From NCBI GenBank assembly GCA_034509735.1, contig JACGWO010000001.1:17342864-17406863 (forward strand): a stretch of 64,000 nucleotides of DNA. The letters run 5' to 3'. The notes beneath the pieces were generated by a model. It ran no database searches and was not told the origin of the DNA. It worked only from the letters and a program-made list of their open reading frames with translations. This DNA is from Sesamum alatum. Taxonomy: Eukaryota > Streptophyta > Magnoliopsida > Lamiales > Pedaliaceae. Position numbers and translations under genes: made by a program. Positions 1 to 11,161 of this stretch are shown piece by piece. Each line of letters opens with the position of its first letter. Position 1 is the first letter of the stretch.

Positions 1-188
1 AATTGGGACCAAAAGTGTAACTCACAAATGAAGGAGGACCAAAACTATTTTAGTGGTATTATGGAGGGACCAAAAGTGTAATTCTCCCTTTTGCTCTTAT
101 TTATAATATATTTTAGAGCGTAAAAAATTATTTATTATATATATGCAGGAACGGCGTGCCACGACGGCTAGTTATATAAATATGAGAA

Positions 189-463
189 CACTACAAGAAA
201 ATAGTTTAATAGCAATGAAAAATTTTATTGTTGAAGTCAACGTCGAGCTAATTAGCAAGTAAAATTCTTGTTGCTAATCTACACTAGTTAATATATATTT
301 TAACTAATTTGTTGCTAAATTTGTTAGCAAGTAAATTTTCGTTGTTAAATTCTTTAGCAAGGAAATTTTTTATATTAAATAATGCATTAGTAACAAAAAT
401 TTTACTTGCTAATTAGCTCGACATTGATTTTTTTCGTTGCTATCGAGTGCTTTTCTTATAGTG
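189..463. mobile_element. Small CACTA-type MITE
   Basis: The left end reads CACTACAAGAAAA and the right end TTTTCTTATAGTG, which are inverted copies of each other and carry the CACTA terminus. Three-base direct repeats GAA flank both ends (186-188 and 464-466), the duplication size expected for CACTA elements. Inside, the motif TAGCAA/TTGCTA recurs in both orientations, so the element largely folds back on itself. At 275 bp it has no coding capacity and would depend on a transposase supplied elsewhere. Confidence 0.8.
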
Positions 464-480
464 GAAGAAGAGATCATATT

Positions 481-503
481 ATATATATATAGAGAGAGAG
501 AGG

Positions 504-534
<31 letters not shown>

Positions 535-552
535 GCAGCGAAATTAATATGT

Positions 553-594
<42 letters not shown>
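481..594. repeat. GA microsatellite, interrupted
   Basis: Two (GA)n runs at about 490-533 and 557-594 are separated by a short unique spacer. It lies directly right of the CACTA MITE. Confidence 0.9.
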
Positions 595-598
<4 letters not shown>

Positions 599-1094
599 TT
601 TGGTTGTTAAAAATATGTTTGTTGTGTTAAGGGTAAAATTAAAATATAGCAAATCAATAAAGTTATTTTTGTCTTATCAATTATTAATTGCATAGAGCTT
701 ATAAGATCTTATAAAAAAAGTTAGGAAAGTTAACTTTTTTAAAAAAGATCTTATAGATCCAAAACATCTTATCTTGAGAACTTAAGTTTTTTCAAAAAAA
801 AAAAAAAAATTGTCAAACGGGACATCTTAAAAGCTCTCAAACATCTTATAAGATGTTTTGAAAAGCTTTTAAGCTTAGTCAAACACCCTCTAAACGCTAT
901 ACGATGAAGAGTGAACTTAACCCACTCTCCTATCTTTGTCGTTAAGGATTGTATATAGCGTCTCATGTTCATACTCATATAATATGCATATTTGTAGATT
1001 TATGTTTTTAGTTTCTAATTTATGTCATCCTTCCAACATCGTCATCTTAGATTGGGAAGAAAGATACTTAGTTTCTGGGACCTATATTTCATAG
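595..1094. other. AT-rich spacer, start of unit 1
   Basis: No coding sequence is seen. Around 895-1010 it matches 17580-17690 closely, which marks the beginning of the duplicated unit. The matching stretch at 17500 carries a short exon-like reading frame, of which only the last few codons can be traced here. Confidence 0.5.
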
Positions 1095-1380
1095 GGAAAA
1101 TTGTAATTTTCGTCATGTAACTTAGAGAGGGTGGCAATTTTGGTCCTGTACGAATTGATTTTCGCAATTTTGTCCTGTAATTTTAAAATTTTATAATTTT
1201 CGTCCTTTTTGGCCAGAAAACGCATGTGCCGGGCACGTGACCTTGATAATTGCGACTTCTCGGCCAAACGGGGCCAAAATTGCCAAAATTTCAAACATAC
1301 AGGACTAAATTACTAAAATCAATTCGTACAGACCAAAGTTGCCACCCCTTAAGTTACTGTACAAAGATTGCAAATTTTCA
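1095..1380. mobile_element. Foldback MITE, family B, copy 1
   Basis: The two halves are inverted copies over roughly 80-90 bp each. The left arm has the phrases GGTGGCAATTTTGGTCCTG and CAATTTTGTCCTGTAA; the right arm has their reverse complements. The centre carries a conserved GCATGTG-GGGCACGTGAC stretch. It has no coding capacity. Family members lie at 2066, 12129 (partial), 12470, 17770 (truncated) and 32331. Confidence 0.7.
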
Positions 1381-2065
1381 TTAAAAAAACACGTGCTATT
1401 TGCTGAAAATTTTATTTTTTACTCCTCATAAAGAAAATAAATTAATAATAATGTCTACAATTGAAAAATTAGAGTCTTAAAATATTTTCAAGTTTCATAA
1501 ATCAACATGCCCCCAACATGAGATTTGACGAAGGTTGTGTTGGAAAAATAGACTATAAAAGAATTATTTGTACAATAAATTCACCTATTTTTACTCTTCT
1601 TAGAGTAAATAAATGAATAAAGTCCATACTTCAAAAAATTAGAGCCATAAAAATTTAATTTTCAAGCATTGTAGATCAACATGTGCCCGGCATGGGGTGT
1701 GTTAAGGGAAATGTTGAACAAATATACTATAAAAACTCATACTTTTTGCTGATTTTTTTTTACTCATTAAGAAAAAAATTAATAACCCCTTTTAATTGAA
1801 AAATTAGAGCCATAAAAAATATTTTTCAAGCTTCACAAATTAACATGCCCCCAACATGGGATCTGGCAATGGTAGTGCTGAACAAATAGACTATAAAATT
1901 ATTATTTTAAAAATTCACCTTTTTTTTTACCTCGGAGAAAATAAATCAATAAAGTCTATAATTCAAAAAATTAGAACCATAGAAATATAATTTTGAAACC
2001 CCGCAAATCAATGCCCCTAGCATGGGGTGTCCTGAGGGCAATGTTGAATCAAGGGACTAAAAATA
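1381..2065. repeat. Four diverged tandem repeats of about 166 bp
   Basis: The anchor CATGCCCCCAACATG and its variants occurs near 1508, 1680, 1844 and 2010, spacing about 165 bp. Each unit also has a phrase like AAATTAGAGCCATAAAAAT and a GACTATAAA motif. It is flanked by two family B foldback elements. A homologous array lies at 31751-32330. Confidence 0.7.
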
Positions 2066-2338
2066 AAAAATTATAATTTTCATCATGTAATTTAGGGGTG
2101 GCAATTTTGGTCCTACATGAATTGATTTTTGTAATTTAGTCCTGCAACTTTGTATAACCAGCACTTTTGGTCTTTCTAAGCCGGAAAAGCGCATGTGTTG
2201 GGCACATGACATTTAAAATTGGAATTTTTCGCCAGATGGGATTAAAATTGCCAAATTTTCAAAGTTATAAGACTAAATTCAAAATCAATTTGTGCATGAC
2301 TAAAATTACCACCCCTCAAAATTATTGCAATTTTCCCT
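2066..2338. mobile_element. Foldback MITE, family B, copy 2
   Basis: It has the same inverted-arm structure as the element at 1095, with TTTAGGGGTGGCAATTTTGG on the left and the inverted equivalent ending TTGCAATTTTCCC on the right. It is more diverged and slightly shorter than copy 1. Confidence 0.65.
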
Positions 2339-3474
2339 ATTTCGTAAGAGTCTTCTCAAGTAGCTGTCTACGATCTTGTACTAATCTCTTTGAATGAATT
2401 TTAAGTTGTTTTTATTGTCTATGATCTTATAATGATCATCATATAGATTCTCCTCGAGATCCAATTAAATCATATCCTTTTCTAATACTCATTTTATATT
2501 ATATGATTGACCAACTTTTTAAGATCACATAAGTTGATCGCATCCTTTTCAGATACACCTTATTTCTATTGTCAGGCCATCTCCTCGAGGTTCGAGGTCA
2601 TATGTATCAGTTATATCATCTTTAGATACACTGTCAGTTTATTTTTAGACCATCTCTCGGTGTCATATATATTGATCATACCTTTTTTTGATACACCTTC
2701 ATTTTATTTTAGATAATTCTTTCAGAACATTTGAGTGGATCGTACTCTATTCGAATATGCTTTATTTGATTTTTAGACCAGTTGCAATGTATTTTATTAA
2801 AATTCTTTTTAATGTTATTTTTTTTAATTAAAATGCTTTTAGACCAGTTGCAACTAATTTGGGATACGATATGATCAGCAAAGTTGATCATGGAGGTGTT
2901 TCAGTCAAGGTTGTTGTCCTCGTGTACTCGATCTAAAATCGTATTGAATGTTGATCGTCTTTAAAGCCTACACTTACAGATTATAATCAAAAGAACGTTA
3001 CAAAATTTTCAATGTTTTATTAGATAAATCAATCCAAAAATAATAAGTGTTGCAATAAATGTAGTCGACTTAAAATACTTGATAAAACAGGACGAAGTTT
3101 TATATATAGCTTCAATCAACTCAGACTAATCACATCAGTATGACGAGAAATATCGTAGAATTTAGATACAAAGGAAACAGTGGAACAATATGTGACAGTG
3201 ATGCATGGTGATCTATTTGGGTTGGAGTCGGGCTTGAGGTCGGGGTCGGCGTTGGGTGAATGCAATGTCAACGGAAAATATGTGAAAGGCTACTTCAACT
3301 CTAATTGATTCGGACCGAACCGAAACCGATCCAATCCATTTTGAATTCTTGACCCAATCCATTGAACTCAAAACTCATTTGGATCCAACCCAAAATCGAC
3401 GCACAGCCCACTTGTTATAATTTGAATGAAAATATGAGAAAAAGGCTAGTGTAACTCTAACTGGTATTACTTAA
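2339..3474. other. Duplicated non-coding spacer
   Basis: The block is homologous to 12746-13985 and in part to 32596-32728. It contains several repeats of a GATC-rich phrase (GTTGATCG, TTGATCAT) but no convincing open frame. Reading frames here are short and not conserved between copies, so I do not call a gene. Confidence 0.5.
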
Positions 3475-3689
3475 TTGAGATTGGGATTCCGACTCAAACG
3501 GCCTAATGATAATCGATCTCGCAGTTGGAGTTCAATTCTACTACATGAATACTTTACTGTATACATATACACATACTTACAGATTGATGAAAATACATAT
3601 TCGCCTCATCTGTTAGCATCTCTCAACACAGTTCACATGATGATTAAGGATAACAAGATGATCTCTAACAGAAGAATCAGGAAGAGGTG

Positions 3690-4110
3690 TTGCAATGGCC
3701 GCTATGGCAGCGCCGACAGTTGTCTACTACGCCAGACTCGAGCGGAGAAAGAGAAACATAAATGGCAACTTCTTCTGTCGTTTGAGGGTGCCCTACTCCG
3801 ACTACCAAGGTTTCACTCAGGTCGTCCGTGATTGCAGTACGTCTGGGGATATTGCCATTAAATTTCGGGTGCTGTTTCCTGATGAGTTACGTTGGAGTGG
3901 TCGTTCGATGGATATAACATCGCTGCTGGGGAATCTTCCTAACGGAGATACGTTGCAAGGGAACGAGAGAGCAGATGATGATTTTACGATTGTTATTCTT
4001 AGAATGAAGAGAGGAAGAGGTATGATGAGAGGTTTGTGGTGGGGAAGTTTCCTATAGAGTTTGTAGCTTCAATGCCGCTCATGGAAAAGGCTTTTTTGTC
4101 TTGACGAGAA
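3690..4110 (+). pseudogene. Unrecognised gene fragment, copy 1
   Basis: An ATG-opened frame at 3695-4057 gives 120 residues with the conserved phrase YYARLERRKRNINGN. A homologous stretch is at 14157-14600. The two copies disagree in reading frame: the phrase ERFVVGKFP, readable in copy 2, lies in another frame here (about 4035-4060). Copy 1 also lacks about 200 bp present in copy 2 before the YYARLE phrase. Both copies end near a possible splice donor in a CCACTTCAxG context (about 4130 and 14588). I do not recognise the family. Two similarly decayed copies suggest a host gene piece carried with the composite unit, but a non-coding origin is possible. Confidence 0.35.
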
Positions 4111-4833
4111 CCTCACCCCACTTCAAGTTTTACTTACAGTAAATTCTAACGATCGATCGTACTTAATCATACTTTAATCAATTACATGATAAATGTATTA
4201 TAATTATTATATATCTTGAGTAACTGGTGTACAGTTTAGAAAGATAACCAATCAACTAATGCACTATGTATGATTGGTTGGTTAGATCATGCTTGATTTA
4301 AGTAAGAATTTTTTTTTTTTTTGGGGGGGGGGGGGTAAGATTTTTGAAAATTAAGAAATTAATAGTGAAATGTACTTAAAAATCACTTACTCCTCCTAGA
4401 AACTTAAGGTAAGGTATCCATGAGTAGGAGAATCGAAGGAAATAACTTCTGACCTTACGCCAACATTGAGTATTTCGAGTACACAATTTACTTTTAAAGG
4501 TAAATTACATCGATATTCCCTGAAATTAGGTTTAATTACAAAAATACTTTTCACTTTCTGTCGGTGTTGGTATAGATTGTGTAAAATTATGTCATTGAAT
4601 AAGGGAGTACTTATACTTACAACTACAATCTCAAAGGATGTATTTGTAATTTTAAAAAGGATGAGAGTATTTGTGTGATTAGATGTAATCTCATTGGGTG
4701 TTAATTTAATTTACCCTATTACTGTATTTGAGTACGCCAACTATATATATAGCAACTGCATATTAATTTCTGTCATATGTTCATTGTCTTGCCACTGTTA
4801 ATAGTCAATTTGAGTCATGTAACTTAATGGTAG
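4111..4833. other. Duplicated AT-rich spacer
   Basis: No gene is seen. It is homologous to 14600-15050 and 38060-38790. A homopolymer G run sits at about 4322-4334. The right end abuts the solo LTR and matches the uninterrupted sequence around 38790 and 60405. Confidence 0.5.
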
Positions 4834-5643
4834 TGATGCCCCCTCAAATCCATCGGGCCAGCCCCAGAGCTAGGAGTAAGCTTTCAGGCCGGGCAGCCCA
4901 GCAGGCTAGGGCCACCAAGCCCAAAACAGTAAGGTTTTTCATGCCTAAAGCCCAGTTTTGAATACTAATCTGGCAGGCCTACGGAATAGGCTCGTACACA
5001 AGCCTAGTCATCAAACAGCTCGGATTCCACGACACACAACTAGTCAACACCTAAGGTCACGTCGTAGTAAAAAATCTCATCCAGATTCCTAGTAGATTGG
5101 CCAGAATCCGGATGTTTCTCAGCTGATAACTGCATTGTCGAAAAATCTGGCAGATGTGACAATATCAACTTAAACGGATATATGTTCACCAATTCAACTC
5201 CGGTTCATGCGCGGTTTGTTCGGTTAGGAAGATGACTCTTCAATATTTCCAATGGTATATGAAACTCAACAAATCTCCTCCAAAATCAGGTTCAAAATTG
5301 ACTATAAAAGGGACACACTGTGCAGTCATTTGGCAACTCCAACTTCAATTTCAACTTCATCATCTCACAAGTTCACTACTTTGAGAACTCTCAAGTAACA
5401 TCTACTTTATCTTTTGCAAACAAATTTCTCTCCACCTTTCATGATATTCACACACCAATTATCACACATTCACCATTATTCTCATCGTCTTTAAGTGTTC
5501 TTTTATTTATTTCAAGTCGAACATTACTGACTTAAGCATTGGAGTGCTAAGCCCTCTCTGTAGGTTAGTCTCCCCTACAATCTTGGGACTTTCAAGAAGA
5601 TCTCTCAAAATTTTGTAGTGCTGTTGGACCCCGGCACGAATCA
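4834..5643 (+). mobile_element. Solo LTR, family A (gypsy-like)
   Basis: The 810-bp block starts TGATGCC and ends CGAATCA, the TG...CA form of an LTR. Flanking pentamers are GGTAG on the left and AGTAG on the right, a target duplication with one mismatch. The siblings at about 38796 and 60405 read straight through, giving two empty sites. A TATAAAAG box lies at 5303-5310. The downstream phrase ACTTAAGCATTGGAGTGCTA recurs in a related LTR at about 31070-31090. No internal retrotransposon sequence remains, so it arose by LTR-LTR recombination. Confidence 0.8.
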
Positions 5644-6292
5644 AGTAGTATGAAAAAAGCGTTACATCGTTAAATTATTGTTAGAACGGCACCGTGTTGT
5701 GCACGTGATGTATAGTTAAGTCCAACTAATTAAATATTGATTTCACCATTAAATTATTATTTTAGTCCCACACTATAGGGTGTTTGCAACTATTGGTCTT
5801 ATGCTTTCCAAATTAGTAAACATTGGTCCCATAACTCAAAATAATCATGTCCAAAAATTATCACGTTGTTAATTTTTGGACAAAAAGGACGTTGGCGAAC
5901 CGCGAACTACAACAAGAATGGAAGGAAATTCTCGGAAAAACATTTTGAATTATGGAACTATTTTTGTATATTTTGGAAAGCATGGGACTATAATATAGCA
6001 AAGGGTTAAAAACATTTCCACCTCTGAAGTATGCATATAATCGCATTTACTCCCCTAAACTATATATAAAATATAACCCCCTCCCCCCTAATATGATAAA
6101 AATACCTTTATTGTTTACACTCCCCCAATATGTATATTACAGTCCTTTCCTAAAACATAATTTGAATTCTTATAAATTTTGATCTAAAATAAATATTACC
6201 CAAAAGTTATGATATTTATAATTAGTGTGAAAATTTGTGTAAATTATAAAATTTACAATTTTTTTTTTCACATAACTGTTCAAAAATTTATA
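5644..6292. other. Duplicated spacer left of the GC-core element
   Basis: It is homologous to 38797-39457 and 60410-60937. No conserved open frame. It contains homopolymer C runs and AT-rich stretches only. Confidence 0.5.
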
Positions 6293-7317
6293 GGATTAAA
6301 GGCAATTTTCGTCCACTACTTATAGCCAAATTCTATTTTAGTCCTTTAACTTTCTAGAGTTCCAAAAAGGTCCTCCAACTTTTGAAATTGCTCAATTTTG
6401 GAATACCAATTGTAGGAAAATAACACTTGGATCTGATGTGGCTATTTAAATTGGAGGAAGTGATTAAATTGGCTAATTATACATCATATGGCAATTATAA
6501 GGCTTTAATTAAAAAAATATGACGGGGCACTAGTGGCCACATCATCAGGATGACATGGATTTGGGGGAGGGAAATTACAAATATATTTTATAATTGAAAG
6601 AAATGATATATATTTTACATACATAATTATATAATACATATAAAATGTATATAGGCGGGGATGCAGCCGTCGCGCAACCTCTAGGCGACATCAATGTTGC
6701 CCAACACAAAAGAGGGCGACAACGTTGCCCCGTATCTGGGCGATGGGTTGCCTAAAAAAGAAAGGGTGTCTATTTGGGCGATCACACGGCGTCGCCGTCA
6801 TCACCCTGCCTTGGCGACGACGACGCCCCTCTCTTCTTTGGGCGACAGTCGTCGTCGCCCTGGGGTTGGCGGCTACAGTAGCCGTTGGCACTTAGGTGGC
6901 GATTGGCTGTCGCTGCCAACCTTATATATATATATATGTAATTATGTATTATAGTGCTATATATATACATATATGTAATTTTTTTATTTTCTTAAAAACT
7001 AAGTAAAAATATTTTAATTTTTTCAAAATTTAAGAATCATAAAAATATTTTTTGTTTTAAATACATATAACGATAAATATTATTTATATTAAATAATATA
7101 ATTTAAAACTTTTGATATTTTTTTGTATTGATATCTAATTAATATATTTATATTAATATTTAAAATTGAAAGAAGAAGAAAAAATATTATTTTAAAAAGA
7201 ATGATTTAACTCAAAATTATAAAACTATAAAAATATTATTTTAAATGCAAATAATAGTAATTTTAGTAAATAACATAACTTAATGCCACCTTGGGCACTA
7301 ATGACACGTCATATGTT
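6293..7317. mobile_element. Long-TIR element with GC-rich core, copy 1 (right end deleted)
   Basis: The left terminal repeat starts GGATTAAAGGCAATTTT and runs about 300 bp. A GC-rich core of about 280 bp (6655-6930) follows, full of GGCGAC and GTCGCC motifs that form short hairpins. The right terminal repeat present in copies 3 and 4 is missing; the sequence jumps after TGACACGTCATATG into flanking DNA found at about 62617 in unit 5. Frames crossing the core are not conserved between copies and are not called genes. The long TIRs suggest a non-autonomous Mutator-like element. Confidence 0.65.
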
Positions 7318-9269
7318 TTTACACATATTTGCATATATTGAGCTTGTAAATATTTGTTTATCATATAATCAAAAAGCAATAAGTTATAAAATTATTTTTT
7401 AACTAAAAGTTTGAGTAAAATTTTAATAAATTAAAAATAGTTTTGGTGAGATTTTTAATAAAACATACGTTAGGGGTTAGGGGGTAACTAAGAAGGCTAT
7501 TTTTGTCCTGTTATGTGTCAAATTATTTTGTAAGTGAATTTTTTGTTACCTTTCACACTTTAAGGGGGGAATGCAATTACATACATGCATACTTCAAGGG
7601 TGTAAAGTTTATTTAACTCTATTGTAAAGCCCCATGTAGTATAGAACTAAATTACAATTTAACGATGTGACCAATATTTAACTAACTGGATATAACGGCC
7701 ACATGCTCCGTCGAAAAATTAATGGTATGATGCTTTTCGCACAACACCATTACATTATGAGAAATTAATTATTATGATGTGACTAATTATGCAAAATACC
7801 CTATCATGACTAAAATTGCAATTGAACTCAAAATAATACTATAAAGAAGATATTAAAAACATGAAATGAAATCAAAGAAAAAGGAAAAAAAACTATTAAT
7901 TTTGAAATGGAACTCCATAATATCTTGAGAATTATAATTGAATAATTATCTCTCTGAAAAAAATCCAAAAAGAAAAATAAACTGTCTAGATGATAAAAAA
8001 GCATGACTTTGAGCAACTCTCTTATTCTTCGCCATTGTTAAATACTAGGTTTAGTTTCAAATTAATAATGATGATAGTATATATTTTGTGAAGGTAAAAT
8101 AAGAAGAGAATGATCCAACTTTCTTAATTTTTAATTCGCTATGCATTTTTAAGGTTGCGTATTTTGTCCAACATAAAAAATGTAGCGTTACTTGGTAACA
8201 TAGTTTTGCACAAAAAAGGCACGAGACAAAGCCAAAATATGAAAACTAGGAATTAGTTCTGAGAAGTCATCTATCTAAGTCCGGATTGGTCATATGTTAA
8301 AAATAATGCATGAACTGGTATATACATATTGAATTAATCGCAATATGAAATATTTTTCTTGGATGATTTATGGATCTCTCTTGTCATTTGCTTTCTCTTT
8401 TAATTGTCAACATCAAACAGACATAGTCATGTATTCATCCATGAATTAAAAGATAATTAAATGAGCAAACTTACCTATAATATAGTTTCTTTTTATCACT
8501 AATGCAGTCACAAATCACAATAACATAATCTGGTTTTGCAATAATATAACTTTGACTGATATTTGAATTATTGAATTTTTCATCACAAAATATTTATTGT
8601 ATAGCACAATGAAGAGATTGTTACTAATCATAAGCAATAACACATATATCTAATACAATATCTTACTCCAATAATATTGTTCAACATTCATAACAAGCTT
8701 TATTTGGATTCTGTTTGAACCAATTAATATAATTGTAAACATTCCATTCCTTAGTCATTTAAAGTGAATGAAATCTCGTTGTAAAGTAGAATATTTTATT
8801 AAACTTTAAGATTAATTAAATATTAATATTTTATTAAACTTTAGGACTATATCTATGGTGATTTAAGTTACACATTTTAATTTTAATTATTTTTTTTTAT
8901 AAATAAGTTATACATATTATCTGATCATAAAATATACACATGATGTTGCTCAACCAGAAAAGGAAAAGAAGAAGCAAGTGAACCAACGTCGAATTTTGAA
9001 ATCCCATGTAAAGATATTTTATATAACATTTAATTTGGTCCAAACTTTCACAACCAAGTAAGGAAAACAATATGCCATTATGTGAAACTACAAACTCACT
9101 TTGAGTTGTTGCACTCAAAGTCTTAAAAGGCATGTCATAATAATCTTACTAACATTATTTTGACTAGTTTTATGAGTCCAGTAAAAAAATGTCATATTGC
9201 TTTAATTCTAATTACAATGCTTTATCGAAAACAAAAATACCATAATTATAATAGACTAAACTAAAGTTA
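7318..9269. other. AT-rich DNA upstream of the ZF-HD fragment, copy 1
   Basis: About 2 kb is shared with 33497-35467, 45500-57416 (interrupted by the CACTA element) and 62600-64000. No conserved coding frame is seen. The stretch at about 8290-8320 (ATGTTAAAAATAATGCA) is the unoccupied version of the CACTA target at 46492. It could hold distal promoter sequence, but nothing specific can be named. Confidence 0.5.
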
Positions 9270-9372
9270 TGTGCAAAATATACGTAAAGAGCGACAAAGT
9301 GCAAAATACGCGTAAAGAGCGGCTAAGTGCAAAATATGCGCAAAGAGCGACAAAATGCAAAATATGCGCAAA
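9270..9372 (+). repeat. 28-bp minisatellite upstream of ZF-HD copy 1
   Basis: Three full units and one partial unit of about 28 bp share the core GTGCAAAATATGCGYAAAGA followed by GCGACTAA. The array ends in AAAAAACATATCACTAATC, as in the other copies, and lies about 165 bp upstream of the TATA box. Confidence 0.85.
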
Positions 9373-9534
9373 AAACATATCACTAATCTTGAAGAAGAAA
9401 TAACTTTTTCTTTCGACAAATTTACAGTTCACTAATCCAAGTACACTATTTTAGTATCACATTCTAAATTTTAAATACTAAGAGCATTACATACTAAAAT
9501 TGCATTTGATTAGATTTTTTGCCGACTTAATTTG

Positions 9535-9542
9535 TATATAAA
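9535..9542 (+). promoter_or_regulatory. TATA box, ZF-HD copy 1
   Basis: TATATAAA followed by CCCCTC, in a context conserved with 15586, 35874 and 57698. Confidence 0.6.
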
Positions 9543-9562
9543 CCCCTCTCTGGTTCACATTC

Positions 9563-10013
9563 CTCATGCACAGACTCAAAATAATGTCGTTTGCCAACAA
9601 CATGGCACGTCAACAAATCCTGTATAGTTCCCATAGCCACAAGCCCATCAGCAAACGTCCACAAGCCGTACAACTACTTCTGCACCGACCCCTGCAATTC
9701 CAAATCCAGTCCCACAGCCACAGTTTCATCCTCAGACATACACAAGACGTGCACGGACTCCTGCATCAATTGGAAGGCAGGAAATTAATCGACAATTTCC
9801 GAGGCTCGGAAGAGCCGGTTCAGGAGGCTAGTGCACGACATACAGTGGAGATAGAGGCGACTGTGTGTAGAAGAAGGATAACCCGTGGACAAAGTGAAAG
9901 ATTGAGGGTTATTGCAGAGAGCAACGGTTGGAAGATGTTCCAGGAGTATTCTAGAGAAGAAGTTAATCGTATATTTGCAGAGATTGGGATTACTAGAACA
10001 ATAATGATCGTAT
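9563..10013 (+). pseudogene. ZF-HD transcription factor pseudogene, copy 1 (zinc finger deleted)
   Basis: The C-terminal half of a zinc-finger homeodomain gene. About 290 bp including the start codon and zinc finger is gone; the leader joins directly to the phrase ATTCCTCATGCACAG, which encodes the linker. In the ancestral frame the linker has an early TAG near 9625, and an extra base near 9808 changes frame. The homeodomain start is then readable as RRRITRGQSERLRVIAES, NGWKMFQEYSREEVNRIF and AEIGITR. The recognition helix is lost because the sequence jumps into LTR family B at about 10014. It cannot encode a working factor. Confidence 0.85.
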
Positions 10014-10565
10014 AAGGATCAGGCCAGGTCATCGAAAGGGAGACCAAGTAGAGCCCAAGTAAGGCGTAGGGTGCCTAATTCGGGCACGAAGGAAGGATAA
10101 GGTTATCTAGCCATATCCTTATCCCAACAAGGACGCAACTACCTCTTGAATTTTAGGAGATCATGACCTGCAGGACTCTAGGAGGGACATCTTGTGACCT
10201 TCCGAGAATCCAACCAGCCAAGAGATCCTCCTCTTCAAGGAATTCCCTCTATATATACCATCCCCCTTGGCAGGTATGAGGGGATGAATTTTCTACCCTG
10301 TCAAGCTCAATAATGCTTTTTACACACTCTAAGCTCTCGCATCTCTCTCTGAACTACACTTAACACACTTTATGCTCATTTCTCTCGTATTATTCTTATT
10401 TTCATATTACATTCAAGTTATTTTCATCTCAACTGCTTACTGACTTGACCGTCGGAGTGCTAACGCTTTTTTTGCAGGTTCTTTTTCCCAATTTGTAGAA
10501 ACTCAAGCCCATTCCGTTCAAGTCCAAAAAGACAATTTTGATTTAGCTCTTTTTTGCTCGCATCA
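10014..10565 (+). mobile_element. LTR family B fragment, copy 1 (5' truncated)
   Basis: It is homologous to 16370-16951 and 37615-38016. It includes a TATATATA-type box before the CCCCCTTGGC phrase (about 10250), a polypyrimidine stretch, the phrase GTCGGAGTGCTAAC and the terminal CATCA. The left part is deleted, fusing it to the ZF-HD homeodomain fragment. Confidence 0.7.
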
Positions 10566-11158
10566 TATTATTATTGATTAACATTTTTATTGATTAGATT
10601 TATATTTGAAAATTGAACTTTGGTATATTATTTATATTGTGATTTTAATTTAATGTTTAATTTAAGTTATAAATTTATAAAAAAAATGATATTCTTTTTT
10701 TGGTATTTTGATATTTAATTAAATAAGGTTAAGAACAAAAAATTATATTTTTTAGAAGCAGTGAATATGCAAAAGAAAAATCACTAAATAAAGTTAAAAC
10801 AAATAATTTTGATCATGGTAATTTTAAACACTAAACACGATATTGGGGCATTTTAGTCTAAAATATCCAAAAATAAGATCCAAAACCTCAGAAACACCCC
10901 ACCAATTGCACCACTCGCCCGTGCATTTCCGTCAATTGCTAACGGAATGGGAGTTTTTTGCTGAGTTTTTCAAAACACGAGGGTTTTTTTTTTTTTTTTG
11001 GCATATTTTCTTAACGCAAGGGGGTTTTTAGCTATTACAATTAAACATAGGAGAATAAAATGGAGTTTGGCCAAATTTGATGTAGAGCTTGACTAGAAAA
11101 GTAGATTCAAGCCATTAGATTATATGTCTTTTCACCTCATTCCCTTTCATCCTCACTG
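10566..11158. other. AT-rich spacer right of LTR B
   Basis: It is homologous to 16952-17465. A poly-T run is at about 10984-10998. The part around 10840-11045, with CACGAGGG then T-run then CGCAAGGG, looks like a transposon end, but no partner end was found. No gene is seen. Confidence 0.45.
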
Positions 11159-11161
11159 TTA

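Noticed and set aside
6691..6970. Overlapping open frames on both strands across the GC-rich core, repeated at 32876, 39801 and 61222
   Set aside because: Frames, starts and lengths differ between the four copies, and the openness is explained by base composition. No family signal.
8897..9133. A 78-codon minus-strand frame that recurs in shorter form at 57071-57265
   Set aside because: Recurrence is explained by duplication of the unit. The lengths and ends differ and the unit 3 copy is not open, so there is no sign of selection for a protein.
9270..9372. CRISPR-like appearance of the 28-bp arrays
   Set aside because: Units are directly contiguous with no unique spacers, and the genome is a plant; this is a minisatellite.
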